A stretch of 64,000 nucleotides of DNA from Selaginella moellendorffii (Eukaryota > Streptophyta > Lycopodiopsida > Selaginellales > Selaginellaceae). Positions 10,761 through 21,516 of this stretch are shown in pieces. Position 1 is the stretch's first letter; every line of letters starts with the position of its first letter. The position numbers and the translations under genes were made by a program. Location of the stretch: the NCBI RefSeq assembly GCF_000143415.4, contig NW_003314373.1:310001-374000 (forward strand). Direction: 5' to 3'. The notes under the pieces were generated by a model. It was not told the origin of the DNA. It made no database searches and saw only the letters and a list, made by a program, of their open reading frames with translations.

Positions 10761-11750
10761 ATGACAGTGGAGGTGGTTGTGGAAAATGGAGGCGCCGAGG
10801 TGTCGCCGGTGGCCAAGATTGTCACGCTGGATGTTAAGCGGCAAGGCTCTGCCGAGATTAACGTTACTCCCAATCCTTCCATGGAGGATGAGGGCGATAG
10901 GATCGATCTAGTCAGAGATTCCGAAGGGAGATGGGTCGTGCGGTGGTGGAAGGCTCGAATTTCACGGCCTTTCATGCTTATCGTTCGCAGGTAGAGTTTT
11001 CTTTTCCCTTTTTTCGTTCCTCTTTTGATTGTGGATTTTCAGAGGAACTGAGCCCAGGCAACTTGCCTTTTCTGCTGCTTTAGGCGTGACACTGGGAGTT
11101 TTCCCGATCTATGGTCAGTTTTTTCTTCACGATCTCTTTGACTTGGCCCAGAAAGGGAGAAAAAAATTTGTGCTTGCTGACTTTACTTGGCTCTTCGTTT
11201 TTGTAGGTGTGACGTTATTTTTGTGTGCGATCGCAGTTTGCGTTCTCAGATCCAGATGCCACGCTCCAACTTTGATGCTCACAAATTTCGTTGCTACTCC
11301 ACTAGAGCTCGCGTGAGTGCCAAAAAATCATACTTTTATATTTTCCCTGTCTTCTATCTCTTATTTCGCGATGCTTTTCAGGCTGTTGATCCCTTTCCTG
11401 CGGCTGGGAGAATGGCTAACGAACGGTGGACACATAATGCTCTCGTCCAACGCTCTCTGGAAGGCCGTCACTGGAAAAGCCACCAAATCTATACTTTTAA
11501 GCCTTCTCCATGCGGTAAACACAAAGATGGATCACATTTTTAAGCGAAGATGTGTGATGTCTCATTCGTTGGGTAGCTGACTCCACTTAACTGTTTATTA
11601 CAGCTTGTTGGCTGGGCTGTCGCAGCACCTGCGATCATGGCCCTCCTGTATTTCTGTTTCTTGCCCATATTCAGCTGTTTGATCCGGAGATACGGAGCAA
11701 AAACCGACCCCGGTCTTCAGATTGGACTTCTCGAAGAGGAAGAGCAGTAG
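10761..11750 (+). CDS. DUF2062-domain membrane protein, 5 exons
   Basis: Exons 10761-10990, 11043-11113, 11207-11312, 11382-11514 and 11604-11750 sum to 687 nt, 228 aa. After an 80-residue soluble N-terminus comes the family signature: RRGTEPRQLAFSAALGVTLG with VFPIYG, then VTLFLCAIAV, then CHAPTLMLTNFVATPLEL, a short loop FLRLGEW, and a C-terminal helix from LVGWAVAAPAIM to FSCLIRRYG. Three or four membrane segments are visible. DUF2062 occurs in bacteria and plants with no proven activity. The stop lies 58 bp from the stop of the opposite-strand DUF3082 gene. The ATG at 10761 was chosen because upstream frame sequence has no later Met before it and is low in coding character. Confidence 0.85.
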
Positions 11751-11808
11751 AGGTGAGACTGATTTTTCTTGCGAGCTAACAATTTGTTTATTCCAGGGAT
11801 ACTTCAAG

Positions 11809-12718
11809 CTATCGTTTGTCTTCACTAGGAGCTGATTCGTCCTCCTCGTCGGTGCCTTTCTCTGGTGCCGCTGGCGGAGGATTAACCAAGAGTTGAAGAC
11901 CATAGAGCGCCAATCCAATGGCGTCGGCAGCGAACACAAAGGTAGCGAGGTAACATATCCCACTTATAATAGTTCTGCATGAGAGGAGAAAAAAAGAAAG
12001 AACAGTTTCGAGAGTTAGAGACAAGGAAGACCTCAGGTGCGAAAGAGTACCTCACAGTCACCGCAATGTTCCTTGTCTGTGGTGATCAAGGCACAAGCAT
12101 GTCAGCGGCAGAAACTTGCATCAAAGTTTTCACTTACAGCATATTCTGTTGGAAGTGGCTTTGAAGCGAAGGAGCCGGTCACTGCCGTGGTGCACTGGTA
12201 GAGCACAAAAGCTATTGCGCCGGCCAAGAGAGCTCCATACAGGGTCTGCTCAAACGATGGTGGTGGCTTCTCCACTACCTGGTTGGCGAGGCTAGCGAGC
12301 GCATTCTGCTTGGCCTGTTCCTTCAAAGGTTTCTGGAAAAAAAGAGTTTTTCTTCTAAAGTTTGCTGTGAAGAACAGTGTAGGAGAAGAACCTTCTCTTT
12401 GGCTTCTTTGTATCGTCGTCTCAACGAGCGGAGGAGAAGAACCGAGATGGCACCAGTGAGAACGACGCTACCTGCGATTTGGAGTGGCGAGGTGGGCTGC
12501 TCCAAATCGCCGGGGAGCTCAATTGGGCCGTCGAGAGAAGACGAGGCATCAGCGATGGCCTGCTCGGCAACTTGAGCTATTTGCTGGTGGAGTCTCAATG
12601 CCCGAAGAACTCCTCCTCTCTTGCTCCTCGTCAAGCTTGCCGAGAAAAAACGAGAATCTGGAGCGAATGCAAAAGACCCACCACAGTGTAGGAGCAATCC
12701 CAAGCTCCCACTGCTCAT
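11809..12718 (-). CDS. DUF3082-type plastid membrane protein, 4 exons with a 26-nt microexon
   Basis: Minus-strand exons are 12718-12392, 12332-12138, 12076-12051 and 11974-11809; total 714 nt, 237 aa. The N-terminus is a Ser/Arg-rich transit-type peptide. Two hydrophobic segments are seen, QIAGSVVLTGAISVLLL and TLYGALLAGAIAFVLYQCTT, then the conserved block RNIAVTVRTIISG-CYLATFVFAADAIGLALYGLQ typical of DUF3082 in plants and cyanobacteria. The third exon has only 26 nt and supplies most of RNIAVTVR; without it the frame and the motif are lost. An acidic tail ends the protein. The function is unknown; a thylakoid or envelope location is inferred from the family distribution. Confidence 0.82.
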
Positions 12719-12788
12719 TTTCTATCTAGGTAAGAAGTCTTTGATATTGATTAGATAGAACTTTAAACATTAGATAGAAAACGAACTT

Positions 12789-15700
12789 CTACGAGGTAAT
12801 CTTAAGATCATTGTCTAGCAAGTTTTCCAAGTACTTAACTTCGAGGCTGGCATGGGCTTCCCACTGTTCCTTCCTGATATCACAAACAACACGAAGCAGT
12901 CGAGGATTTCCCTTCACCTGGTCTGGATCCAAGTCAGTGCCACAAATCCTGGCTCGCTTGCGAGGGGGACACGACGTGATCATATCATCCATTCCATATC
13001 TCACACCTCTGCGCAAGTGATCTCTCCTTGCTTCCACCAGATATCTGAGAGCCTCGGTCGCCGCCAGAACACCAAAGCTCACCACTCTTTGCACCAATCC
13101 GCACTCCTTGTAGAGTAGCTTCCATGTTAAGTGGATCCGAACGACGAGCTGGTCAACCATGGCTGCGATCATTCCCTCATGTCCAAACCACAGCACTGCC
13201 TCCACAAACTCTTGGACCTTTTCGCTCATGCCTTGCAACTTGGGCTTCTTGCTGCCGTTGTACTCGACCAAGGCCTTGTCCTCCTCTCCATCAAACACTT
13301 GTTTGATTTCGAGAACGCGTAAACATAGGTCCTTGAACAGCCTTGCCATATTTTTGTTCGTCTCCTTCAAGCCTATGAAACCGGCCGCGTCTTTCATCCC
13401 TGCTATCACCGCGACTAGTTCCACATGTTTCCGATCCCGGGCGCAGCAGTCGAATGCCACTTCATATGACACAAGCTCCCTTGACAAGAGGAATGCTGCC
13501 AGAAAAGGTTCCCCTTGGATATTTCTCGGATCGATGTAATTAGGCAAAAGACTCTGGAGCTTGGATGCAAAAGCTGTTGCCAAGTCGTGGGAGCCGTATC
13601 CTGCCACCTTAAGAATCATCCGTGCCACAGGATCCAGATTATAGGCTCCACTACCGTAACTGTTATAATTGGAAGCCTTTTCCATGGATCCGATGCGAAG
13701 TTCCACAGCTTCGCGATACTCTTCTCGATGCGCAGCCACTGCAATCTTCTCGATTGGCATGTCTTTCAGGATTTCTGTCACCTCGTCCTTAAGCCCATAG
13801 CTCAAGCAAAACTCCAAAATCTTAACATCATAGGGCACATGCCGCGCCAACAACTTTGCAAGCTCTAGTGCATCATCCTCACGTCCAACTGACTTGAGCT
13901 CCATAACCAGATCCATAGATCTCCCTGATTCACCTCGAAATGAGATCATGCACTTTTTGACATCGTCCCATGGCAACTTAGACATCGGTGTCCAAAACAA
14001 TGGATCATAATTTCCCCAAGCCTTTACAAGCATCACAGCATCTTCCTCGAGCCCAGACTTACAGCACAAGTCTAAAACCTGAGCCCAAACCTCAACCTCG
14101 ACACCGCTGTTACAATTTTGGCCTTGCAAGACACACACCAGGTTGTGCACATCCCTCTTGGCCTCGGTCGAGTCGAGGCGAGCCAAGTGTTTTTCCAGCA
14201 CTCGTGCGATGAGCGACCTCAAGTTTTTCTTCAAAGAGCTCCACTTATGCTTGAAAACCTGCAATTTCCTGCTTGCAGGCCAGACCACCAGCGCTGCAAC
14301 ATGAAAGACGTCAACCTCATCGTCGACAACGCTGCTGCTCATGAATGGCTCGTTCTTATCGCCGCTACATGACCGGAGCACGTCTATATCCAAGACGTTC
14401 CACCTCCCATAGTCAATTCGGAGGTCATCTGTCGCTGAAACCCAATTTTCAACCCAGTAATTCTCTATCTCCTGCTTTACTCGTTTCGTGAGCGTGCAGA
14501 GATGGAGCTCCAGAAAGTCGCAGTTCATAACGAGTGCAGTCACCACACGGTCGTGCCCCTTGAGACCATGAAAGCTCATGGACGAATATGAGTGGCCCAG
14601 TGGAACCACCATCAAATCCCTTGCACTCGGTGAACTAGTGGCGGCCCAGCGCTGGAGTAGCGACTTGACACGCCCTGATGTGGAGGCGAAGAATGGGAAG
14701 TTGTCCACGGAAAGAAAGTTTGCCTTCTTGGCCAGCAATCTAAAAACCAAGCACACCCTTGATCCCTTGGTCACCTCAGCGAGTTTGTTCCTACAACCGC
14801 GGAAAAAGATGGCATGGTAGCAATCTGTCCTGGAATGGAAGTTGAATTCCTTGGATGAATCCTCATGCGAGATGGTGAGCTTTCCACCTGAGTGGCCAGA
14901 TTGGGTGGGGAGCTGGATGATCATGGTCGCTAAGCAAGAACCCTTCATCACAAACATTAGAGGCTCACTACCTGATTCCATGAGAAACATCTCCGAGAGC
15001 TCCACTTCCACCTCCATGCCGAGCTGAAGAGCCTGGGCAGCAATGTCGTGGGCGGCCTTTTCCAGGAAATCCGGATTCTCAGGGCACGAGATCTTGGAGG
15101 CACTCACTCTCCATATCTGGAACCTATAGCGCTCAGCGGCTGCCTTGATCTTGTCCAGATCTTGCTGTGGCAAAGGAACATCGACCCTCCCGACGCCTTC
15201 CACTGAAAGAGAGGCTGGAATCGTTGCTTCATCGATCTGGCCTCCAGTTGCGAACGCGATCGTGGGCTCCCCACCACGCCAAAGCGCCTGAAGAAGATCG
15301 TCCTTGAGCATCCCCATAAACAAACCCTTTTTGCCACCTTCGTCAGGATATTCTAATATATATTTGTACTTATTAGAATATCCTGATTGATATTCTAAAT
15401 CAAGCTTCATCTTGATTTAGGAAAAGAGGGAGCCAAAAGCCGCGTACCTTTGAACATGGACAGGATTTCCCTCCGCTTGGGCTTTTTCAGCGGCGGAGTT
15501 GTCACGCCCAAATGCTGCTGCTGCTGCTGATCCCAAGTGCTCCTCCGGCGATGATCCTCACCACCATCATCATCAGCCTCGCGTTTGACAGCACCATTCG
15601 CAAAATTCCCATCACCATCAACTTCAGTCTTCACTTTGGCTTCGATCACCTCCTGCTTCACGCGAGCTCTTGAGCAACGATCTGCGAAAGGCTGGAAACC

Positions 15701-16666
15701 GAGAGATCCATCGGCCGCCACCTTGACCTCGAACACACTTCGTTTCGCCCCTGGGCCAGGAACACCACACGGCTGGAAGGCGATAGAACCATTTGCTCCC
15801 ACCACCACCTCGAAGATACCGGAAACTGGCTTTGCCGCATTCTTGGTCCGACCATTTGTAACATTTGGCTTCACGTCGTGATCATCGACTTCTTGCTTGA
15901 TCACGTCTTCTTGTTCTTCATCATCACCCATCTCTTCCTCGCCATACTGTTCTCCATATCCACGATGGCCATAGAAGTAGGCGAAGCTTTCATAAAAGCA
16001 CGGGCGGGAGCGCTTCTCTCGCAGCCGCTGGAGCGAATCATCAAACAGCTGGTTGTAATCCATCATCTTGGCAGCCTGTGGCGATGATCCATGAGAAAGC
16101 ACCACATTGTCCACACATCCCAGGCGGATCTCCTCGCCCTTGGTCCGCTGATCCGGCAAGAGCTCCCCCACCTCCACATTCCTGTAGCAAGCCCACGATT
16201 TGACGCTCATGAGCCTCTCCATCACCACCACCTTCTCTGGAAATCCCCCTGCGCAGTAGAGCTCGCGCACGATCCAGCTCTGCTCCTCGCGACTGATCCG
16301 CGAGACCTTGTCCAGCGGCAGCCGGAAGTGGACGATGAGCCGCTGCATGGCCTCGAGATTGCAGTCGTTGTAGCGCTCGTACTCCGCGATCGCGGCCCGG
16401 CACTGCGACTCCGTGAGGGATTCGTGGCCCTCGCGATCGATGGCACCCACGATCAGCAGCATCTGCTTGGAGTAGCCCCAGGGCAGCGAGCCAGACGTCC
16501 AAGAACCAACACTGCCGCCCAATCTATCGGAGATTGCGGCATTGAGCTCCGCCCGGGAGGAGAATCCATCCCACCAGAGCTCCGGCATCACGCCATGGAA
16601 TCCAGCGTACCAGGCCTGCTTGCGAGTGGGGAAGAATCGCGCGTCCACCATCGCTGCTTGTATCAA
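12789..16666 (-). CDS. Large two-exon protein with degenerate 2OG-oxygenase-like segment, 1274 aa
   Basis: Exon 1 is 16666-15448 and exon 2 is 15394-12789, joined across a 53-nt GT..AG intron; the sum of 3825 nt stays in frame. Read separately, the two halves look like two overlapping ORFs. Residues 1-220 are a globular region without a family I recognise. Residues 230-400 are acidic then basic and hold IKQE, VKQE, VKTE and VKRE, all fitting the SUMO consensus, a poly-Gln run, and KKPKRRE, which resembles a nuclear signal. The second half contains ...SCLATMIIQLPTQSGHSGG followed by KLTI...CYHAIFFRGC and VTKGSRVCLVFRLL. This recalls the core of a 2OG-Fe(II) oxygenase family, in which the corresponding line reads ...HEV..VTSG.R. 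The iron-binding His looks replaced (RNKL), so catalysis is doubtful. The remaining 600 residues are helical. Function unknown; the nuclear location is inferred. Confidence 0.75.
15346..15420. repeat. Two adjacent perfect inverted repeats over an intron end
   Basis: Arms 15346-15359 and 15371-15384 are perfect 14-nt reverse complements (AGGATATTCTAATA) with an 11-nt loop, inside exon 2. Arms 15395-15404 and 15411-15420 are perfect 10-nt reverse complements (CTAAATCAAG) with a 6-nt loop. The second hairpin contains the intron's acceptor AG and a branch-point-like CTAAAT, so in RNA the acceptor would sit in a stem. Confidence 0.85.
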
Positions 16667-16817
16667 GCCCTAGGCGCGCATTTTGTAACAGCTGTTTTTA
16701 TATCTTGAACACGTGGATTGATGACGTGGCGAATCCAAGGGTCGCGGCTTTAAACTCTTTGACTGTCGATCTCTTTCTCTTTAGGCGCGAAAAGGGAGAG
16801 AGCGAGAGAGAGAAGCG
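16667..16817. promoter_or_regulatory. Short divergent intergenic region
   Basis: Only about 150 bp separate the start of the minus-strand gene at 16666 from the ATG of the possible plus-strand microprotein at 16818. A CT/GA-rich tract (CTCTTTCTCTTT and GAGAGAGCGAGAGAGAG) lies at about 16765-16815. A shared bidirectional promoter is inferred from spacing; no TATA box was seen. Confidence 0.3.
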
Positions 16818-17060
16818 ATGGTGCGACCTGCTAGGCCAGCTTCTACCAATGCTCCATCTCTCATGAGGCGGCGGAGGAGGCGCCGAGGAAGAAAAGTAGG
16901 ATCATCCACTCCAATTCCTTGAACTCTTCTCGATTGATTGGATTGAAATCGCCAAACGACCATGACACTCTTGGAACTTGGGAAATTGCAGAGACGCAGA
17001 AGAGGACACAAGAAGAGATCGGCCTCCACGAGCGCTGGAACGAGGACCCAGCAGGGATAG
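16818..17060 (+). CDS. Possible arginine-rich microprotein, 2 exons, 48 aa
   Basis: The ATG at 16818 opens a frame reading MVRPARPAS and then RRRRRRRGRK up to 16895. A GT donor follows, and an acceptor ends at 16991 (TTGCAG). The joined second exon, 16992-17060, continues in frame as RRRRGHKKRSASTS and ends at a TAG. The product would be 48 residues with roughly 40 percent Arg and Lys. The fit of two basic halves at a splice junction supports the model. No family is recognised; a nucleic-acid-binding or ribosomal role would be a guess. Unspliced, the frame ends at a TGA near 16922. It could equally be a transcribed leader. Confidence 0.3.
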
Positions 17061-17361
17061 ATCAAGATCGATCGATCAAAAACTCCACCCACACATTGAC
17101 AGAGCCATGATCTCTCGATAAGTCGGTCACACATGAATAAAAAAACGCTCCTCCTTCCTCTTTAAAGACGATCTCCTCGAGTTTTCCAAATGAGATGACT
17201 TGAGCGCTTAGCGCTGCATTCTAGAAATCTAAAGTTTTGAGACGAGCGAAGAATGGAAAGTGGCGACGTTGTGCTCTCGTGATCTTCCCTGGCAAATCTC
17301 TATCTGGTTCTTTAATCTTTGATTCCAGAAACTCAGAAAAAAGGTTGGAGATGATAGATAG

Positions 17362-19209
17362 ATGCAACAAAGATGGAAACTGGCGGCTCTAATAAGAAGT
17401 TGTGGCACTGTTCGTGAGCTTTTGGACATCAAACAACGCCTTCTGTTAGACGCCACTGACACTTTTCTCTCGAATTTAATCGTTTCGACGTTTGGAAGGC
17501 TGGGACACATCCAAGATGCAAAGAGGTTTTTCGATTCGATGCCCCACAAGAACGCCTTTTCGTGGAACATTCTTCTTCAAGAAAATGCCCGAAATTGGCA
17601 TTTTGATGAAGCACAGTTTACTTTCAACAAGATGCCCTTCAAGGACGTCGTTTCGTCCACGATTGTATTGAAAATGCTTTGCCAGATCGCAGGCTTGGGG
17701 GAAGGTAAGAAGTTCTTTGAATCACTTCCACAAAGGAATGCCTTTTGCTGGAACGTTATAGTTGCAGCAAGTGCCCAAATCTCGGATTTCGGTAGCGCTG
17801 TCAAGCTTTTGCAAAAGATGCCTGCGTTAAGTCTTGAGTCTTGCACTGCTGTTATCCAAGCGTTCCTCACGTCAAACGAGAGTTCTTTGTACGAACAAGC
17901 CAAGTCACTGTTTGATGAAATGCCAGAGAGAGATGTGGTGCTCTGGACCGCCATGGTTCAAGGATATGCCCAAGGCGGGCATATCGCAAGAGCTCAAACA
18001 CTATTTCACAAAATGCCATGCCACGACGTGATGGTCTACTCCGCACTCCTAGAGCTGTGCTCCACCCTGGAAGAACTCAAACGCTTGTTTGATGCAATGC
18101 CCGAGAAGAACTTCGTCGCCTGGACGTGTCTTCTGCAAGCGTCTGCTCATCACAAACACGTAAGAGAAGCAAAGCTTGTGTTTGATCTGTTTCCATGCCA
18201 CGACGTGGTTTCCTGCACTGTTCTTCTCGAGGCCAGCATTCTCTCGGACAGAATCCAAGAAGCAAAATCACTCTTTGATGCAATGCCACGGAGAAACAGC
18301 GTGTGCTGGAACGCCCTCTCGTCAAGCTATGCCCAAGCCGGGCATATGGCAGCCGCCATAGAAGTGCTAAGAAAGATGCCAGAGTCGACAGCGGCCTCCT
18401 TCGCAGCCATGATCACTGGATTCGGAGTCGCTGGTTGCATCGGCGAGGCGAAATCCATCTTCGACATCTCCCCGGAAAGAATGCAATCGTCTTGGAACGC
18501 TCTGATGCAGTGCTGCAGGAGCAAGGGAGTCGAAACTCTCGAGACCATCTTCCACAGGATGCCGTGCTGGGACCTCTTCGGCAAGAACATCTTGCTGCTG
18601 GGATTTGCACAGAGTGGGCATATCAAAGCGGCCTCCGAGCTCTTCCACTCCATTCCCGACAAGGACACCGCCTCCTGGAACTCGATGCTCGCAGCTCACG
18701 CTTTGCATGGAGATCTCGAGTCGGCAGCATCCACTTTCGCAACTCTCGCTCGCCCGGACTTGCTGTCGTGGAACTCAATGCTCGCAGCTTATGCTCGGAG
18801 TGGAGACTGCCGAGCAGCGATCCATCTCCTCCAAAGAATGGTTCTGGAGGGTGACACGCCTGATGAAATCTCCTTCCTCAACGTCCTTTCCGGAGTCACT
18901 CACAGAGGCCTTGTCGACCAAGGCCTCCTGCATTTCCAGTCGATGAGGAGTGACTTTTGCCTGGAACCGAAAGTGGAGCACTACACCTGCGTCCTCAATC
19001 TCCTCTCTTGCTGCGCGAGTCGAGAAGATCTGGAAGTTTTGATCGACACCATGCCTTGCCTTCCTGGAAGTTTTTCCTGGAGATCTCTCCTGTCCGCTTG
19101 CCAGAGCTTCCAGACCGGCGATCAAGCGGCAGCACGGCTCCTGGAGATGGATTCCAACAATGCCGCAACTCTCGTGATGCTGTCCAACATGCTCAAACTT
19201 CCGGCTTGA
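17362..19209 (+). CDS. PPR protein made mostly of short S-type motifs, 615 aa
   Basis: Single exon. About 16 repeats of near 31 residues follow the pattern AKxLFDxMPxRDVVxWxxLLxAYAQ, which is the short S/L-like type common in lycophyte PLS proteins. The start is MQQRWKLAALIRSCGT. The C-terminal array end is seen in EPKVEHYTCVLNLLSC and TMPCLPGSFSWRSLLSACQS. The protein stops after a partial E motif with no DYW. The last 17 nt overlap the 3' end of the opposite-strand PPR gene. At 17966-17982 and 18329-18345 the codons of the YAQxGH motif form perfect 6-bp palindromes. An organelle RNA-binding role is inferred from the family. Confidence 0.9.
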   Translation: MQQRWKLAALIRSCGTVRELLDIKQRLLLDATDTFLSNLIVSTFGRLGHIQDAKRFFDSMPHKNAFSWNILLQENARNWHFDEAQFTFNKMPFKDVVSSTIVLKMLCQIAGLGEGKKFFESLPQRNAFCWNVIVAASAQISDFGSAVKLLQKMPALSLESCTAVIQAFLTSNESSLYEQAKSLFDEMPERDVVLWTAMVQGYAQGGHIARAQTLFHKMPCHDVMVYSALLELCSTLEELKRLFDAMPEKNFVAWTCLLQASAHHKHVREAKLVFDLFPCHDVVSCTVLLEASILSDRIQEAKSLFDAMPRRNSVCWNALSSSYAQAGHMAAAIEVLRKMPESTAASFAAMITGFGVAGCIGEAKSIFDISPERMQSSWNALMQCCRSKGVETLETIFHRMPCWDLFGKNILLLGFAQSGHIKAASELFHSIPDKDTASWNSMLAAHALHGDLESAASTFATLARPDLLSWNSMLAAYARSGDCRAAIHLLQRMVLEGDTPDEISFLNVLSGVTHRGLVDQGLLHFQSMRSDFCLEPKVEHYTCVLNLLSCCASREDLEVLIDTMPCLPGSFSWRSLLSACQSFQTGDQAAARLLEMDSNNAATLVMLSNMLKLPA

Positions 19210-21433
19210 TGATCGTAGATCTCTTCCTGAGAGCTCGGGCTTTGGAGGACCTCGAGTACCCGAGCTCAGCATGGATGTTTGACAGCAGCACGTATGAAGA
19301 GGTGTCGAATGGAGCCAGCTGCGTAACTTGCTCAGCGGCCACTCCTCCAAGCTCGGTGTCACAGTGGATCTTGCAAGCGCTCAGCAGAGCTCTCCACACG
19401 ACGTCGTCCACTTCCAAGCTCTTGACAAGGATAAGCTCCTCGGCCTCCTTGAGCCACCCCGCTCGACCGAGAAGATCGACCACACACGCGTAGTGTTCTG
19501 CTGTTGGAGTGAGCCCGTAGTCCAGTTTCATCGACCAGAGGTGCCTTTGTCCGACTTCCATCCGTCCCGCATGGCTGCAAGCAGCCAGGACGCACGTAAA
19601 CGTCACCAGGCTCGGCTTCGTCCCGTCCAAAACCATCTCCGTGTAGAGGTCGAGAGCTTCCAGCGGACGAGCGTTTCTCGCATAAGCAGCAACCATCGTT
19701 GTCCAAGTTATCACGTTCCTCGTCTTCATCTTGTCAAAGATGGCCTTTGCAGCGTCCACGCTTCCACACTTCCCATACATGTTCATCAGCGAGTTCTCGA
19801 CGAGGAACGCCGAACCGAGTCCCTTGTCGACAATCCGCTCGTGGAACTTCCTGGCATCCTGGAGCGATTTCACCTCGCCATAGGCCCCGGCAACCATAGC
19901 CAGAGTTATCGGAACCGGAGCCACACCCTGCCTCTCCATCTCCTCGTAAGTTCCAATCACCTCGAGAGGACACCCGTGCTGTGCACAGGCCGAGATCATT
20001 GCTGTCCAAGTGATGAAGTTCTTCTCTGGCATGGTATCGAACATCTCCTTTGCATCCTCGAGACGGCCACAGTTGGAGTACATGGTGACAAGCGCATTGT
20101 CCGTAGCCAGTGTGTGAGAGCCTGTTGTTGTGATATGAGCGTGGATCTCTCTGGCCTCCTTGAGACTGCAACAAGCTGTGACGATCGTCGGAAACAGCAT
20201 AAAGTCGGGATCCACACCCTGTCTCTTCATCTCTCGATACAAATCCATAGCTTGCCGGTCGAAGCCTCTCCGAGCGTAGGCTGTGAGCATGGTCGTCCAA
20301 GAGCTCATGTTCTTGTGCTCAGTTCCATCAAAAACCCGCCTCGCAACCTCCAAGTTTTCACAGTTGGCGTACATTGCCACCAGTCCGTTCCTCACCCCGA
20401 CGTGATTGCCAAAACCAGTTGCTATGGCGCGAAAGTTAAACCATCGGCACTCCTCCTGGCTCTCACAGGCCCCGAAAACGCTGGTAAAAGTCACCCAGTC
20501 CTGGACGATTCCATTCAAGTCCATCGTCCAGAAAAGCCTCATAGCCTGCCTCGTATACCCGTTCTGGACATAAGCTCCGATCATCGTGTTCCACGAAACG
20601 ACGTCCCTCTCCAGACTCTTCTCGAAACAGTCCTCCGCAAGCTCTACACTTCCACACTTGGCGTACATGTAAACCAGGGCGTTCTGGACCTTCATGTCCG
20701 AGTCCCATCCACCGTCAACTATCCTCCTGTGGATCTTCTTCCCAGTCTCCAAATCGCAGCAAGCACCGAGAACGCAGGCAAACGTTGTCGTCGTTGGTTC
20801 AACGTCCATTGCTTCGTATAGCTCAACAGCCTCTCCGAGATGCCCACTCTGGGTATAAGCCGAGATGATAGAGTTCCAGGAAACCACGTCCTTCTGGGCC
20901 ATACTATCAAACACTTTCCTTGCATCCTCGAGACTCTGGCACTTGGAGTACATGTTCACCAGCGCGTTCTGGACGACCCGGCTCATCTGTGAATCAGTTG
21001 CCAGGATCTTCTGGTGAATGGCTTTTCCTTCTGGCAAAGCTCCCGGACCACAGCAAGCTCCGAGAATCCGAGAGTAGGTATGTGAGTCGGGATCTTCCAT
21101 CGAGTGAAACAAACTCAAGGCCTTGCTGTGATAACCGTGCTGGATGAACGCACTGATCATGAAGTTGAATGTGATGGGCCGTTTGCACGGCATCCTCTCG
21201 AAGATCTGACGAGCGTCTTCCAGGCTGCCGCAGCTGCTATACATCTTGATAAGCTGGTCACCCAAAAGAGCGTTGCTGCCAAACCCAGCCTCTACAAGAT
21301 GAGCGTGGACGAGCTTTCCATGGGCCAAACTCTTGGAGCTGACACACTGCTGCAGTAGAGAGACGTAGCCGCTGACTCGGTTGATGCGTTGCTTTAAGGC
21401 GTCTTCGATTTCTCTCAACGCTGGCTTGATCAT
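19193..21433 (-). CDS. PLS-class PPR protein, 746 aa
   Basis: Single exon, ATG at 21433. The array starts near residue 20 with SLLQQCVSSKSLAHGKLVHA and continues with P-L-S triplets (LIKMYSSCGSLEDAR, FNFMISAFIQHGYHSKALSL, and so on). The array end PTAEHYACVVDLLGRAGWL is followed by an E-type motif (DDVVWRALLSACK, then SSYVLLSNIHAELG). It ends with KRSTIIKPEV, short of E+ and DYW. Such proteins direct C-to-U editing or processing of single organelle transcripts. Its stop lies within the 3' end of the plus-strand PPR gene, giving a 17-bp tail-to-tail CDS overlap. Confidence 0.92.
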   Translation of the reverse strand: MIKPALREIEDALKQRINRVSGYVSLLQQCVSSKSLAHGKLVHAHLVEAGFGSNALLGDQLIKMYSSCGSLEDARQIFERMPCKRPITFNFMISAFIQHGYHSKALSLFHSMEDPDSHTYSRILGACCGPGALPEGKAIHQKILATDSQMSRVVQNALVNMYSKCQSLEDARKVFDSMAQKDVVSWNSIISAYTQSGHLGEAVELYEAMDVEPTTTTFACVLGACCDLETGKKIHRRIVDGGWDSDMKVQNALVYMYAKCGSVELAEDCFEKSLERDVVSWNTMIGAYVQNGYTRQAMRLFWTMDLNGIVQDWVTFTSVFGACESQEECRWFNFRAIATGFGNHVGVRNGLVAMYANCENLEVARRVFDGTEHKNMSSWTTMLTAYARRGFDRQAMDLYREMKRQGVDPDFMLFPTIVTACCSLKEAREIHAHITTTGSHTLATDNALVTMYSNCGRLEDAKEMFDTMPEKNFITWTAMISACAQHGCPLEVIGTYEEMERQGVAPVPITLAMVAGAYGEVKSLQDARKFHERIVDKGLGSAFLVENSLMNMYGKCGSVDAAKAIFDKMKTRNVITWTTMVAAYARNARPLEALDLYTEMVLDGTKPSLVTFTCVLAACSHAGRMEVGQRHLWSMKLDYGLTPTAEHYACVVDLLGRAGWLKEAEELILVKSLEVDDVVWRALLSACKIHCDTELGGVAAEQVTQLAPFDTSSYVLLSNIHAELGYSRSSKARALRKRSTIIKPEV

Positions 21434-21516
21434 ATCATCCTGATAAAAGATGCCATCAACTCAGTCATGGTATAGTACCTTTGTGAAAAAACCTGTGTTG
21501 TCTTCCTGTCTGTTTC

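Noticed and set aside
12789-16666. Two overlapping genes sharing ATGA at 15407-15410
   Set aside because: A 53-nt intron spans the overlap and joins both frames without shift; overlapping start-stop coupling is not expected in a plant nuclear gene.
16781-17134. Minus-strand 117-codon ORF
   Set aside because: No domain and no splice or start context; it opposes the more coherent Arg-rich frame.
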